A stretch of 64,000 nucleotides of DNA from Bacteroidales bacterium (GTDB lineage Bacteria; Bacteroidota; Bacteroidia; Bacteroidales; UBA932). Below the pieces are notes generated by a model. That model was not told where the DNA came from. It saw only the letters and a program-made list of their open reading frames with translations, and made no database searches. The translations under genes and the position numbers were made by a program. Location of the stretch: positions 1-64,000 of the forward strand of contig JAFYYM010000077.1 of assembly GCA_017557535.1 (NCBI GenBank), written 5' to 3'. Of this stretch, positions 17,854 through 26,814 are shown in pieces (position 1 is the first letter of the stretch; each line of letters opens with the position of its first letter).

Positions 17854-19840
17854 AAGACACCAATACCGCAAAGTGGCAATTAAATCCGGGCATGGGATAA
17901 TTGTCGACAATCTCATATTGTTCATTAAGGAGATTGTTCAGACAGAGTTTGAGTGTAAGGTCGTTGCCGTGAATCGAAAGATTCTTGGAAATGGCCGCGT
18001 CAAGTGTCGTCCATGGAGAAAGCCTGTAAGCGGGGAGATTCGCCGATGTTGTGTACCTCTCGCCGGTGGCGAATAGCGTGATGTCAGTCCTCCAGCCAGA
18101 CAAATCACCGAAAACATTGACAGACCCGCTATGAACCGGAATGTACGGGATCTGCCCTCCCCATGTCAACGCTTCACGGTCGGAGCGGTCCCTGGCCTGC
18201 TGGAAAGTGTAGCGGACGATAGCGCCGCACTCTCCCCTACCAATCTTAATTGAATAGTCTGCGGACAGGTCAACACCCAGGATCTCCACGACTCCGAGGT
18301 TATACATCGACCAACGGAACTGGTTCGAGGTAGGCACCGCTATAATCTTGTTTTTCAGGCGGTTCCGATAAGCGTCCACTTTCACGTCCAAATCGCTTGA
18401 CCCGGAATGGACCAATCCCCATTCCGCCCCGAGCCCGAATTGGAGAGCGTCCTCAGGATCGAGAGTTTTGGTCCCCACTATCGTGTAATACAGATCATTG
18501 AAAGTCGGCATCCTGTACGAACGCTTCGCGAGACCGTTAAAAGATAAACGCTCAGCCGCATCCCAACGTACTACAAACGAGGGCATCAGGGCATCCCTAT
18601 AAGCTCCTGAACGGCTCATGGCTGTGAGGAAAGTGTCCCAAACACCCAGGTACAGCAATGTGACGGAAGCCTCCACAGACCCGACTCCCGCCCTTGCCGA
18701 CAGAGAGCTCCATGAAGAAAAGCGGCCAGGAAAGGCGAAACCTCTCAGGTCAGCGTCCAGATAATCATATTGCACATCCTGGGCTATGTTCAGGGAAAAG
18801 ACATCACTTATCCGGGCCATTGCCGAGCCTGAGAGATAAGCTGAATGGGTGCGGTAGTTGTAACGGGCCGGGGATCCTTCCGGGAGTAACTCCGGGAAGT
18901 CGGTGTATTCCAAGTGGTTGAAAGACAGTTTCGCTCTTCCGGCCACCGACCATATATCCCCGAGGGAACGATAATATCGTCCTTGAAGGAAGGCATCCCT
19001 ATCGGTCTGGCGGTCAAGGCTCAAAGGATAATCTCCCCCCTTTTTGTAGACAGGTCCGGGAAGGCCTCGCCCGGAGCCGTAGAAATATGCCCGAATATTC
19101 CATGAAGCATCCCCGGAGCGAGGACTGAAGAGCAAGGCTTCGGCTCGTATGCTGGTGAGGTCGCAGTTCGTCCTGGTCATTGTCGTGTCATAGCCTGCGA
19201 CAGTGCCATCGGGGTACTGCCTGAAATCATGGACATGGAATCTATATTCCCCTTTTGAGGACACTGCGTCAGTGGATATCCTGGCTGACACTCCGGACTT
19301 GAATAAATGCTCCCAACTCAGCCCAGGAGTGAGAGTCATGAATGATCCTGCCCCGAGACTTAACTTGAGATTATCCCTCCGACCCCTTGAGAACACCGGT
19401 CCGGCGCTCTCAAGATACAGCGCGCTAGCTGAAGAATACTCCTTCGCGCTCTGCAAAGGAGATGTCTTCTGACCTGAGAATAGACTGATTGAGGTTAGGC
19501 CCTCAAGGTTGAGCCGTCCAAGATCCACTTGCATATTCTGGGCGTGACTGATCTGGACGCCATCCACAAAAACAGCCGTATGCTCGCTCCCCAAACTCCT
19601 GACATTGACTGTCTTAAGTCCCCCAACACCACCATAGTCACGCACCTGAACCCCGGTGAAACGCCTAATGGCCTCAGATACTCCTGTGACTGTCCCGAGG
19701 CGCTCGGATGTGATTCGCTGAGGGGTAAGAAGACTGCCTGAGACAGAGCTGACCACCGAGGCCCGCAACGTATCCGCCATCTCTTGGGCGGCAGCCACTG
19801 TCCCCAGCAGCAAAAACGCCATCGAGGCCAGCCGTCTCAT
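17846..19840 (-). CDS. TonB-dependent outer membrane receptor, BtuB-like
   Basis: 664 residues. Signal peptide ending about AAAQE, then a plug domain (about 35-160: VSEAIRRFTGVQVRDYGG, VNVRSLGSEHTAVFVDGVQI) and a 22-strand-type barrel ending in an aromatic-rich strand (CHFAVLVSWR). It lacks the carboxypeptidase-like and STN domains of SusC proteins and is of the smaller vitamin/siderophore class. It starts three bases after the BtuG-like lipoprotein gene, and pnuC lies downstream past a palindrome. Likely a vitamin or nucleoside-type ligand; specificity unknown. A short plug-barrel receptor with a propeller lipoprotein resembles the BtuB-BtuG pair. Confidence 0.85.
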   Translation of the reverse strand: MRRLASMAFLLLGTVAAAQEMADTLRASVVSSVSGSLLTPQRITSERLGTVTGVSEAIRRFTGVQVRDYGGVGGLKTVNVRSLGSEHTAVFVDGVQISHAQNMQVDLGRLNLEGLTSISLFSGQKTSPLQSAKEYSSASALYLESAGPVFSRGRRDNLKLSLGAGSFMTLTPGLSWEHLFKSGVSARISTDAVSSKGEYRFHVHDFRQYPDGTVAGYDTTMTRTNCDLTSIRAEALLFSPRSGDASWNIRAYFYGSGRGLPGPVYKKGGDYPLSLDRQTDRDAFLQGRYYRSLGDIWSVAGRAKLSFNHLEYTDFPELLPEGSPARYNYRTHSAYLSGSAMARISDVFSLNIAQDVQYDYLDADLRGFAFPGRFSSWSSLSARAGVGSVEASVTLLYLGVWDTFLTAMSRSGAYRDALMPSFVVRWDAAERLSFNGLAKRSYRMPTFNDLYYTIVGTKTLDPEDALQFGLGAEWGLVHSGSSDLDVKVDAYRNRLKNKIIAVPTSNQFRWSMYNLGVVEILGVDLSADYSIKIGRGECGAIVRYTFQQARDRSDREALTWGGQIPYIPVHSGSVNVFGDLSGWRTDITLFATGERYTTSANLPAYRLSPWTTLDAAISKNLSIHGNDLTLKLCLNNLLNEQYEIVDNYPMPGFNCHFAVLVSWR

Positions 19841-19843
19841 TTC

Positions 19844-21016
19844 CTAATAGAGGGCCATGTGCGCGGGAAGCATTCCCGCCACCGCAGACCACTTTTCCTT
19901 GAGATCCTTGGTGAAGCACCAGACTTTCCCGGGACCTGTATAGTCAGCGTCAGCTATGTAGATGTCGCCAGTCTCGTAAGCGACGCAGATCCCGTAGGGA
20001 TTCCCGACTTTCGCCGCATCGGTCTTTGACAATGATGTCGCGGTGACCGACATGTCTCGGATCCCTATCTTGTACAAAGTGTTGTCGTAGCCTCCGGTCA
20101 TCTCCGCGGCGTTACCGATCGCATAGATATATTCCCCGGCTTTTGTCATGCAACTGACATGGACATCCTTCACGGCCTGGACGACCCGGGGCATCGAATA
20201 GTAAGACGCCCTATACAAGCCCATCGGCTCCGACATGCTCTGAATCCAGTTTCCTTCGGAGTCCTGGCTCCAAGAGCTCTCCCCATAACTTGACACCCAG
20301 ATGTGTCCCTGTCCGTCAGCAGCCATGTAGTGGAGGTTCGAGGCCACTTCCAAGGTCCCGACGACCTTGAATGTGGAAAGGTCTATCACGCTTACCGTCT
20401 TCTCATGGACATAATTATATCCGCCACTGTTTGCGACATACAAAGAATTGTCGGATACGACCACACCTTCCGGTTGGCTGCCGACCTCGACCTCTCCGTC
20501 CACCTTGTAGGTCTTCAAATCGATCCGGTACACTTTCCCCTTGACCTCGTCACCTCCGTAAATCGCTCCCGCATAAGAGCTTACATAAGCATGGGAATTG
20601 TCGAAAGCGATATAACGGGGATCAGGCACGGCCACTGAGGCGAGAAGGGTCTCGTCTTTCGCGTCGAGCACATGGACATACCCTGACCCGTTCATAACGA
20701 GCCAGAGTTTACCGTTATTGAGAGCAAGATCATTTCCTGTGTCTCCCAAACCTTGGACAACAGCAGGATTCATAGATCCGAACGCATCGGACACATAATT
20801 CCCATCAGAGAACCTGAGGAAATCAAGGGTGGAGTTATTCTTCTGGAAATTCCCCTCGTTCAATACGAAAAGCTTCGAGAAGGCACCCTTCTTTTCACCT
20901 ACTGCGACATTGACACCCGCAAGGTCCGCATCCCTGGAGGTGGTTTCATCTTTTTGGCAGCCGGCCACCATGGCCAGTACCACCGCGCTGAAAACCAGCA
21001 GTGCTTGTTTTTTCAT
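19844..21016 (-). CDS. Beta-propeller lipoprotein, DUF5074/YncE-like (BtuG-like)
   Basis: 390 residues. Lipobox MVAGC with Cys20. After a short linker the protein begins with FVLNEGNFQKNNSTLDFL and then shows repeated propeller blades: LWLVMNGSGYVHVLDAKDE, YVSSYAGAIYGG, QPEGVVVSDNSLYVANSGG, TVSVIDLSTFKVVGTLEV, NPYGICVAYETGDIYIADAD. The LNEGN start and blade pattern are typical of DUF5074 lipoproteins. BtuG of Bacteroides, which captures cobalamin at the cell surface for BtuB, is such a propeller. Its gene is first in a unit with the TonB receptor, so it probably caps or feeds that receptor. The ligand is not known. Confidence 0.78.
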   Translation of the reverse strand: MKKQALLVFSAVVLAMVAGCQKDETTSRDADLAGVNVAVGEKKGAFSKLFVLNEGNFQKNNSTLDFLRFSDGNYVSDAFGSMNPAVVQGLGDTGNDLALNNGKLWLVMNGSGYVHVLDAKDETLLASVAVPDPRYIAFDNSHAYVSSYAGAIYGGDEVKGKVYRIDLKTYKVDGEVEVGSQPEGVVVSDNSLYVANSGGYNYVHEKTVSVIDLSTFKVVGTLEVASNLHYMAADGQGHIWVSSYGESSWSQDSEGNWIQSMSEPMGLYRASYYSMPRVVQAVKDVHVSCMTKAGEYIYAIGNAAEMTGGYDNTLYKIGIRDMSVTATSLSKTDAAKVGNPYGICVAYETGDIYIADADYTGPGKVWCFTKDLKEKWSAVAGMLPAHMALY

Positions 21017-21053
21017 TTCTGAAAAGTATTTAAAAGAACTTGATGATTGATCG

Positions 21054-21083
21054 CGAATATACTAAAAAAATGGAGGATGGCAA
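21054..21083 (-). promoter_or_regulatory. Promoter of the BtuG-like/TonB receptor unit
   Basis: Minus strand: TTG (21081-21083), 19 bases, TATATTCG (21054-21061). The same TATATTCGCG form of the -7 box occurs before the TMEM43 and lnt genes. The TTG lies in the loop of the preceding terminator hairpin, so terminator and promoter overlap. Confidence 0.55.
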
Positions 21084-21096
21084 CCGCCACCCTCCA
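21064..21096 (-). terminator. Intrinsic terminator of the TMEM43 gene
   Basis: On the minus strand TGGAGGGTGGC (21086-21096) pairs with GCCATCCTCCA (21071-21081) with one mismatch, followed by seven T (21064-21070). It lies 23 bases past the TMEM43 stop. Confidence 0.8.
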
Positions 21097-21118
21097 ATGA
21101 GAAATCTAGAATAATAAA

Positions 21119-22372
21119 CTATTCCGCGGGAACGTCGGGAGCAGCGGGGGCCTCAGGCGTCTGCGGTCCCTCTTCCTTACCCTTCTTGGCGAAGAACACG
21201 AGAGCGGCGACAGCCGCGGCAAGAAGCAGGATTCCCAGAACCGGCCTGTAATAGAGCCAGGCAAGCGCGATCACAATCAGTGTGATAGCGAAAGCGACCA
21301 CCCCGATAACCACGTTCATGGCGAGGTTGACGATGTTGGCGAGGAACGGGATGACCTTGAGGATGGTCACGAGGATATCGAATATCCCCTTCAAGCCACC
21401 CATGATGAGGAAGAATCCGAGAAGACGGAGCAACCATTTCCACATATTGTTGGAGGCGCGCTCCGATGAGAACATCTCATCCATAGCCTTCACGCCCATT
21501 GATAGGGTCTCGAGAGACTTGCCGTTCTTGTCCGTATGTTTGGTGAATGTGTCGCCGGCAACCTTGGCCAGAATGGAGACCTCCCCGGGAAGCACCTTGG
21601 TGAAAGTGATCCTGACATCTCCGACCTGAGGGTTCATGGCGTTCTCACCGATGTAGACGACATTATTGGAGACGTGGACATATTTGTAGTCCTTCAAAGC
21701 CGCCTGAGCGAGAAGGACAGCCGTATCCTTTTTGACGGTAGCGGCCACCTTGTTCAGGCTCTTGATCACATCCTCACTCAAATTCAGCTCAACAGGCTTT
21801 TCACCACTGATGGAGTGGATGAGCTCAGAAGGAAGACGGTAAGCTCCGAAACTCACGTTCTCCGCCTGCCATTTCTGATCCTCCACATCGCTCAGAACAA
21901 AGTTGGCGCCCCTGTATTTCTCATCCTTGAACTCTGATGAGTTGATCCTTGTGCTGCTCCAGCCATTCTTATAGTCATATGTGGTGACAGTCTCCTGGCC
22001 TCCGCCGACCTTGTCTTTCGTCTTGGAGGTGGAAGTCTCCTGGACCTGGTAGTATTCGACCTGACGGTTAAGCTTTATAGCGGTCTCCTGGATGCCGAAA
22101 AGATTGTCAATCAACACTTCGGAGGTATTCGCCATACCCGAGGCGTGGACTAACTGGCCATCGAACTGAGGATCCACAGAATTGATGTCGGGCATCTCCA
22201 CGGCAACTTTCTCGGCTCTGTTGAGCATCTTCGCGGTCTTGACCGCGCGTCCCTCATTCCACCAAAGAAGCACGATACCGATTATTAGGAGAAGGAAGCC
22301 GGAACCAATCCCTTTGAATGAGTTTCCAAGCCTCTGCCCGTAGGATGTTTTGGTTGTTACTTGTACTGCCAT
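21119..22372 (-). CDS. TMEM43 family membrane protein
   Basis: 417 residues. N-terminal membrane helix (about 25-42, GFLLLIIGIVLLWWNEGRA), a large extracytoplasmic region (about 45-310), then three to four C-terminal helices (LLRLLGFFLIMGGLKGIFDI onward). The LLWWNEGRAVKTA start and late helical bundle match the TMEM43 family (PF07787), conserved from bacteria to the human LUMA protein. Its bacterial role is unknown. It is a single-gene unit with its own promoter and terminator. The acidic Pro/Ala tail (PQTPEAPAAPDVPAE) is likely disordered. Confidence 0.82.
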   Translation of the reverse strand: MAVQVTTKTSYGQRLGNSFKGIGSGFLLLIIGIVLLWWNEGRAVKTAKMLNRAEKVAVEMPDINSVDPQFDGQLVHASGMANTSEVLIDNLFGIQETAIKLNRQVEYYQVQETSTSKTKDKVGGGQETVTTYDYKNGWSSTRINSSEFKDEKYRGANFVLSDVEDQKWQAENVSFGAYRLPSELIHSISGEKPVELNLSEDVIKSLNKVAATVKKDTAVLLAQAALKDYKYVHVSNNVVYIGENAMNPQVGDVRITFTKVLPGEVSILAKVAGDTFTKHTDKNGKSLETLSMGVKAMDEMFSSERASNNMWKWLLRLLGFFLIMGGLKGIFDILVTILKVIPFLANIVNLAMNVVIGVVAFAITLIVIALAWLYYRPVLGILLLAAAVAALVFFAKKGKEEGPQTPEAPAAPDVPAE

Positions 22373-22411
22373 GATTAATTTAGTTATTGGATAAATGAAT
22401 AGTTTCTTACG

Positions 22412-22442
22412 CGAATATAAAAAAATCGGAATAATTCTCTAA
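22412..22442 (-). promoter_or_regulatory. Promoter of the TMEM43 gene
   Basis: Minus strand: TTAG (22439-22442), 19 bases, TATATTCG (22412-22419), giving a leader of about 35 bases. Confidence 0.5.
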
Positions 22443-22481
22443 TTTTACGGCGCTTTTTGAAACGGTTTACTTTTCAATTTC

Positions 22482-23438
22482 ATGAGAAAAACGATCAATT
22501 GCTTTTTGATTGCCGCCTCTATAATAGTCATGAACGGCTGCCTGGCAGGCAAATACATGTGTAATTTCGCCCTCCTGCCCGAGGAACACGGGAATGACAT
22601 AGAAGGTGACAGGGCGAAAACCGAGTCTCGCTATCCCGGAATCCTGTCATGGTATGACAATCTTCATGATCAAGGAGTGTTTAAAGACACCTCCCTTGTC
22701 GGAGAGAACGGCTATAAGCTCCATGGGGTATTCGCCTCCGCGGCTGATCCCAAGGAAGCCAATGGCACGGCCATCGTCGTACATGGTTACACCGACAACC
22801 ACATCTGTTTCCTGAATCTTGTGAGAATGTACAGGGACGACCTGAACTACAACGTCATGGTCCCCGATCTCCACTACCACGGCTACTCTGAGGGCCGGGC
22901 GGTGCAGATGGGATGGTTTGACCGCCTTGATGTCAAACGGTTCGCCGAAATGGCCCACAATATATGGGGTGACGATTTCATGGTCGTACACGGAGTCTCC
23001 ATGGGAGGCGCCACTACCATGATGCTGAGTGGAGATGACGATCTCCCGGAATATATCAGGGCCTTCGTCGATGACTGCGGATACTCCTCGGTCTGGGACC
23101 AATTCGCCCACAACCTCAAGGACATGTTCCATTTACCCCCATTCCCTGTTCTGACTAGCGCCAACATCGTGTGCAGGAAACGTTATGGCTGGGATTTCAA
23201 AGAGGCGTCGTCGGTGAACCAGCTGGCTAAGTGCGAGCTTCCGGTGCTATTCATCCATGGAGACAAGGATGACTTCGTGCCGACGGATCATGTCTACAAG
23301 AATTACGAGGCTAAGACAAAAGGCTACAAAGAGATCTGGATAGCTCCCGGATCGGAGCATGCCATGTCATATAAAGACCATCCCCAGGAATACACCGATC
23401 ATGTCAGGGCCTTCCTCGAGAAGGCGCGGGAGTTATAA
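22482..23438 (+). CDS. Alpha/beta hydrolase lipoprotein
   Basis: 318 residues. Lipoprotein signal with lipobox VMNGC (Cys20). Alpha/beta hydrolase core: oxyanion region IVVHGYTDNH, nucleophile elbow HGVSMGGAT (Ser), acid in IHGDKDDFVPTD (Asp) and His in APGSEHAMSYKDH. These complete the Ser-Asp-His triad. The GYSEGRAVQMGW segment is common in the YqkD/BEM46-like group of esterases. It is alone on the plus strand between a divergent TMEM43 gene and a convergent GH-like gene. Substrate unknown; an ester or small-peptide hydrolase at the envelope is likely. Confidence 0.82.
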   Translation: MRKTINCFLIAASIIVMNGCLAGKYMCNFALLPEEHGNDIEGDRAKTESRYPGILSWYDNLHDQGVFKDTSLVGENGYKLHGVFASAADPKEANGTAIVVHGYTDNHICFLNLVRMYRDDLNYNVMVPDLHYHGYSEGRAVQMGWFDRLDVKRFAEMAHNIWGDDFMVVHGVSMGGATTMMLSGDDDLPEYIRAFVDDCGYSSVWDQFAHNLKDMFHLPPFPVLTSANIVCRKRYGWDFKEASSVNQLAKCELPVLFIHGDKDDFVPTDHVYKNYEAKTKGYKEIWIAPGSEHAMSYKDHPQEYTDHVRAFLEKAREL

Positions 23439-23526
23439 GAGATGAGAAGATCCTAGCCATTGTTCCCGCATGGAGCGAGCTCCAACGCTGTCATGACAGC
23501 CATCAGGCGGAATATCCTGTTGATTC

Positions 23527-25560
23527 TCATCGCAGCACGGCTATCCATCCGAAGTCCCAGCCGGGAAGTCCAGGAATTGTCAGAATATAATCATCTCCGT
23601 CCCGCTGAGGCTTCAGGACTATATCCCGCCGGTCATGTCTTTTCCAGACAAACCGGGGAGCCTTGCAGCCGTGAGGGTCACACGCGCGGAGACGCATAGT
23701 GTATGAGTCCTGATCAGATATGGAGCAGTTCAGGATGGCTACCGAGCGGAGCTGTCCCTCATCATCCACCCTCGGGACTACGGCGCTTTGCGCTGAACTC
23801 TCCAGCAGAGCGGGAATCCTTTCTCCGGACGCCCAGTCGAAAGCCCGGAGCATGGCAAGCCTCTCCGCCCCAGTGATGTCGTCCGAGTATGATGGAACCA
23901 CAGCCACCCTCGCCCCGTCCTTTTCGAGGAAACAGATTCTCCGAAGGGCGGAAGAGTAACGAGCGGAGGGGTTTATGGAAGGATCGTCAAGATCGCCCGG
24001 CACTTTCCCGGAAGGAGGATCAACCGTTTCGAATCCTTCGGCCAATCCCCTGTCAATCAGCTGTTTCCAAGAGGCGTTGTCGAAGACGAGGTGGCCTTCC
24101 GAAAGAAGGCTGGACAGTTCCATGTCACCCACTCCCCGGACAAGTTCCTCATCCACCATTCGTACGAGCGAGTTCCTGGCCTCCGGGGCGAAAGGAAGTC
24201 CCAATGCGGCCAAAGGGAAGGCCTTGGATCCCGCCGAAGTCACCGCCCAGGCCCAGGGATCCTCTCCAGAGGCGACATCCCGGTACACAAGGTTCGGACT
24301 CACGTAAGGGTCTATCCCCGCGAGCGCGAGGCCTTTGTTGAAATCGGCGTATTCCTTGGCGAAAGGTTTCCACTCGGATAGAGCCTTGAAATAGCCGTCC
24401 CTGTACCATGAGAGAGGCTCGTTGGACCCGCAGATTATGGCATAGCTCATCTGGGAGGCTCCCATGGAGAGGTAATACATTGTCTCCAAGCATATTCCCT
24501 TCGGGGACTTTCCCGTCGCTTTGTGTTGATATCCCTCTATCTCCGGGGCGATCTCCGTGACCATAGAGTCAAGGCGGCGGACCTGACGGGCTATGCCGAA
24601 GCCTTTCTCGATCATGCCTCGGGGAGAATGGTCGTTATAGAAGCCGTGTCCTGGACGGGACACGGGGGCATGGCCACTCTCCTCAGCCATGGCCCTGAAC
24701 ATCGGGTTCCAGTCCCACCCTTCGAGCAGCTTGTGGTGGAAGTTGGTGTGCTGAAGCCCCATACGGGTCTCGGGAGACGTCTTGTGGACTCCGCGGGAGA
24801 CAGCGCGGACCATGGCCGCCAGGCCTTCCTGCCCGAAAGCGATCCACTCGGCTCGCAATGAGCCGTCTCCCTCATTGTCCAACAGTGCCTTTACGAGCGT
24901 AGGACGGGTATATTCGTGGCCATATTCCTTGTTGAAGAGGCTAACGCAAAGGTCACAGAAGCAGCCCTCCTCGGACGGCGGGTGCTGCGTGACTCGAAGG
25001 TCGTCATCGAGATACAAGCTGCGGGGGTGCGCCGAGGCGACATAAGGCTGGACAGCCTCCTCGATGTGGGCGAGAAACTCCGGCTGCCTGGGGCAGTTGA
25101 CTGTCCGCGCCACTTTACCATCCGGGCCCACCATGCTCCCCCAACGGATGGTGGAATCCTTTGGAAAACCGTCCAGCAAGCCAGCTGGAGAGGGATCTCC
25201 GTGGCCATACACGACCCCTTGCATCGATGCGATGATACCCGCCGAGCGGAACTTCCCGGCGGCCACCCCGATCGCCTCGGCGTGGGGGGCATGCCATCCA
25301 AGAGAGTGGCTCAAAGGGTCATTGAAGCAGAGCCAGACCTCGTCGCAGAAGTCATACTTGCCAAGCTCCGCTATCAACCTGTCCGTCAGGAGCGTGTCGT
25401 CATGATGCCGGGGCCAGAGCCTTACCATCATGCGGAAACCATCATCGTCTCCATACACCTCCCTCATAGTGCCCGCTGTCCCTACATCCCGGCCGCAACC
25501 GGCAAGCAGCGGGAACAGCAAGGCGAAAAGAAAAATCTTCACTTTACACATTTTACACAT
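23527..25560 (-). CDS. GH-like TIM-barrel lipoprotein of unknown specificity
   Basis: About 677 residues from the ATG at 25560. The start (MCKMCKVKIFLFALLFPLLAGC) is a lipoprotein signal with lipobox LLAGC. The body looks like a glycosidase TIM barrel: VWLCFNDPLSHSLGW, SLYLDDDLRVTQHPP, a cysteine motif CFCDLC, RMGLQHTNFHH, TEIAPEIEGYQH and a C-terminal beta-sandwich. Acidic clusters (LDDDL, EIAPEIEG) could be catalytic. I do not recognise a numbered GH family. The frame extends to a TTG at 25617, which I rejected because it would precede the signal peptide. No neighbour on the same strand is close, except fba beyond a hairpin. Confidence 0.65.
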   Translation of the reverse strand: MCKMCKVKIFLFALLFPLLAGCGRDVGTAGTMREVYGDDDGFRMMVRLWPRHHDDTLLTDRLIAELGKYDFCDEVWLCFNDPLSHSLGWHAPHAEAIGVAAGKFRSAGIIASMQGVVYGHGDPSPAGLLDGFPKDSTIRWGSMVGPDGKVARTVNCPRQPEFLAHIEEAVQPYVASAHPRSLYLDDDLRVTQHPPSEEGCFCDLCVSLFNKEYGHEYTRPTLVKALLDNEGDGSLRAEWIAFGQEGLAAMVRAVSRGVHKTSPETRMGLQHTNFHHKLLEGWDWNPMFRAMAEESGHAPVSRPGHGFYNDHSPRGMIEKGFGIARQVRRLDSMVTEIAPEIEGYQHKATGKSPKGICLETMYYLSMGASQMSYAIICGSNEPLSWYRDGYFKALSEWKPFAKEYADFNKGLALAGIDPYVSPNLVYRDVASGEDPWAWAVTSAGSKAFPLAALGLPFAPEARNSLVRMVDEELVRGVGDMELSSLLSEGHLVFDNASWKQLIDRGLAEGFETVDPPSGKVPGDLDDPSINPSARYSSALRRICFLEKDGARVAVVPSYSDDITGAERLAMLRAFDWASGERIPALLESSAQSAVVPRVDDEGQLRSVAILNCSISDQDSYTMRLRACDPHGCKAPRFVWKRHDRRDIVLKPQRDGDDYILTIPGLPGWDFGWIAVLR

Positions 25561-25660
25561 TGAGAAGAGGCCGCCCTCGAAACCTTCAGTCTTGGAGGTC
25601 ATCGCGCGGCTTTGCAAGCCTCAAGATAATAATAATATCTCAAATTCAGTCTCCCATATG

Positions 25661-25701
25661 CGAAAGAGCATGGCCTTCATGAGGGAAGCCATGCTCTTTC
25701 G
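25661..25701 (-). terminator. Strong hairpin downstream of fba
   Basis: CGAAAGAGCATGGC (25661-25674) is the exact inverted complement of GCCATGCTCTTTCG (25688-25701), a 14-bp stem 19 bases past the fba stop. There is no T run on either side, so it may be a transcript-end stabiliser as much as a terminator. Confidence 0.6.
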
Positions 25702-25719
25702 GACTATAATGAGCGAGTC

Positions 25720-26721
25720 TTACTCGGCTTTTCCGTCGGAACCGAGGACGTTGATGATCTTGTGCATATAGAGCTTCTTCATCTCGTCGCGGGCAGGACC
25801 CAAGTACTTCCTGGGATCGAACTCGCCGGGCTTCTCGTCGAAGACCTGACGCACAGCGGCGGTCATGGCGAGACGGCTGTCGGAGTCGATATTAATCTTG
25901 CAGACAGCGCTCTTGGAAGCCTCGCGGAGCTGCTCCTCGGGTATACCGACAGCGTCAGGAAGCTTGCCACCATGGGCGTTGATGATGTCAACATACTCCT
26001 GAGGCACTGAAGAAGAGCCGTGGAGGACGATCGGGAAGCCGGGAAGCTTCTTCTCAATCTCGTGAAGGACATCGAAAGCGAGCGGCGGAGGAACGAGACG
26101 GCCAGTCTCAGGATCCCTCTTGCACTGCTCGGGCTTGAACTTGTAGGCACCATGGGAGGTTCCGATGGAGATAGCCAGGGAGTCGCAACCGCTGCGGGTA
26201 GCGAAGTCGATGACCTCCTCGGGACGGGTGTAGTGGGACTCCTCAGCGGAGACCTCATCCTCGACACCGGCGAGGACACCCAGCTCAGCCTCGACAGTAA
26301 CGTCGTACTTATGGGCGTAGTCAACGACCTGCTTGGTAAGGGCGATGTTCTCCTCGAAAGGAAGGGAGGAAGCATCGATCATGACAGAAGAGAAGCCCAT
26401 GTCAACGCAGCTCTTGCAGAGCTCGAAAGAGTTGCCATGATCAAGGTGGAGGCAAATCTGGGGATGCTCCCAACCGAGTTCCTTAGCATACTCGACAGCA
26501 CCCTCGGCCATGTAGCGGAGGAGGGTCTGGTTGGCGTATTTACGCGCTCCGCTGGAAACCTGGAGGATGACCGGAGATTTGGTCTCAGCGGCGGCCTGGA
26601 TGATGGCCTGGAGCTGCTCCATGTTGTTGAAATTGAAAGCGGGAATGGCGTAACCACCGGCGACAGCCTTTGCGAACATCTCTCTGGTGTTCACAAGGCC
26701 AAGATCTTTGTAAGAAACCAT
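25720..26721 (-). CDS. fba: Class II fructose-1,6-bisphosphate aldolase
   Basis: 333 residues, full length. Zinc-dependent aldolase motifs: AIPAFNFNNMEQLQAI, ICLHLDHGNSFE (metal and proton-transfer Asp/His), ISIGTSHGAYKF and PIVLHGSSSVP. It splits fructose-1,6-bisphosphate to DHAP and glyceraldehyde-3-phosphate in glycolysis and gluconeogenesis. It stands alone between a hairpin and a promoter that uses the stop codon of the preceding gene. High expression is suggested by its strong promoter and biased, repetitive codon choice. Confidence 0.95.
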   Translation of the reverse strand: MVSYKDLGLVNTREMFAKAVAGGYAIPAFNFNNMEQLQAIIQAAAETKSPVILQVSSGARKYANQTLLRYMAEGAVEYAKELGWEHPQICLHLDHGNSFELCKSCVDMGFSSVMIDASSLPFEENIALTKQVVDYAHKYDVTVEAELGVLAGVEDEVSAEESHYTRPEEVIDFATRSGCDSLAISIGTSHGAYKFKPEQCKRDPETGRLVPPPLAFDVLHEIEKKLPGFPIVLHGSSSVPQEYVDIINAHGGKLPDAVGIPEEQLREASKSAVCKINIDSDSRLAMTAAVRQVFDEKPGEFDPRKYLGPARDEMKKLYMHKIINVLGSDGKAE

Positions 26722-26783
26722 AATTGTATAAATATAACTAATAAGAATTTGTCAAATCCGTCAGCGTGGCTTCAAAAGCCGTG

Positions 26784-26814
26784 CAAATTTAGTCTTTTTC
26801 ACCCAAAAATAAAA
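26784..26814 (-). promoter_or_regulatory. Promoter of fba
   Basis: Minus strand: TAAATTTG (26784-26791), a perfect TAnnTTTG, with a TTTT -33 element 19 bases upstream inside the end of the double-thioredoxin gene. The TAA of the -7 box is that gene's stop codon. The leader is about 60 bases and has a small GGCTT/AAGCC hairpin. Confidence 0.5.
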
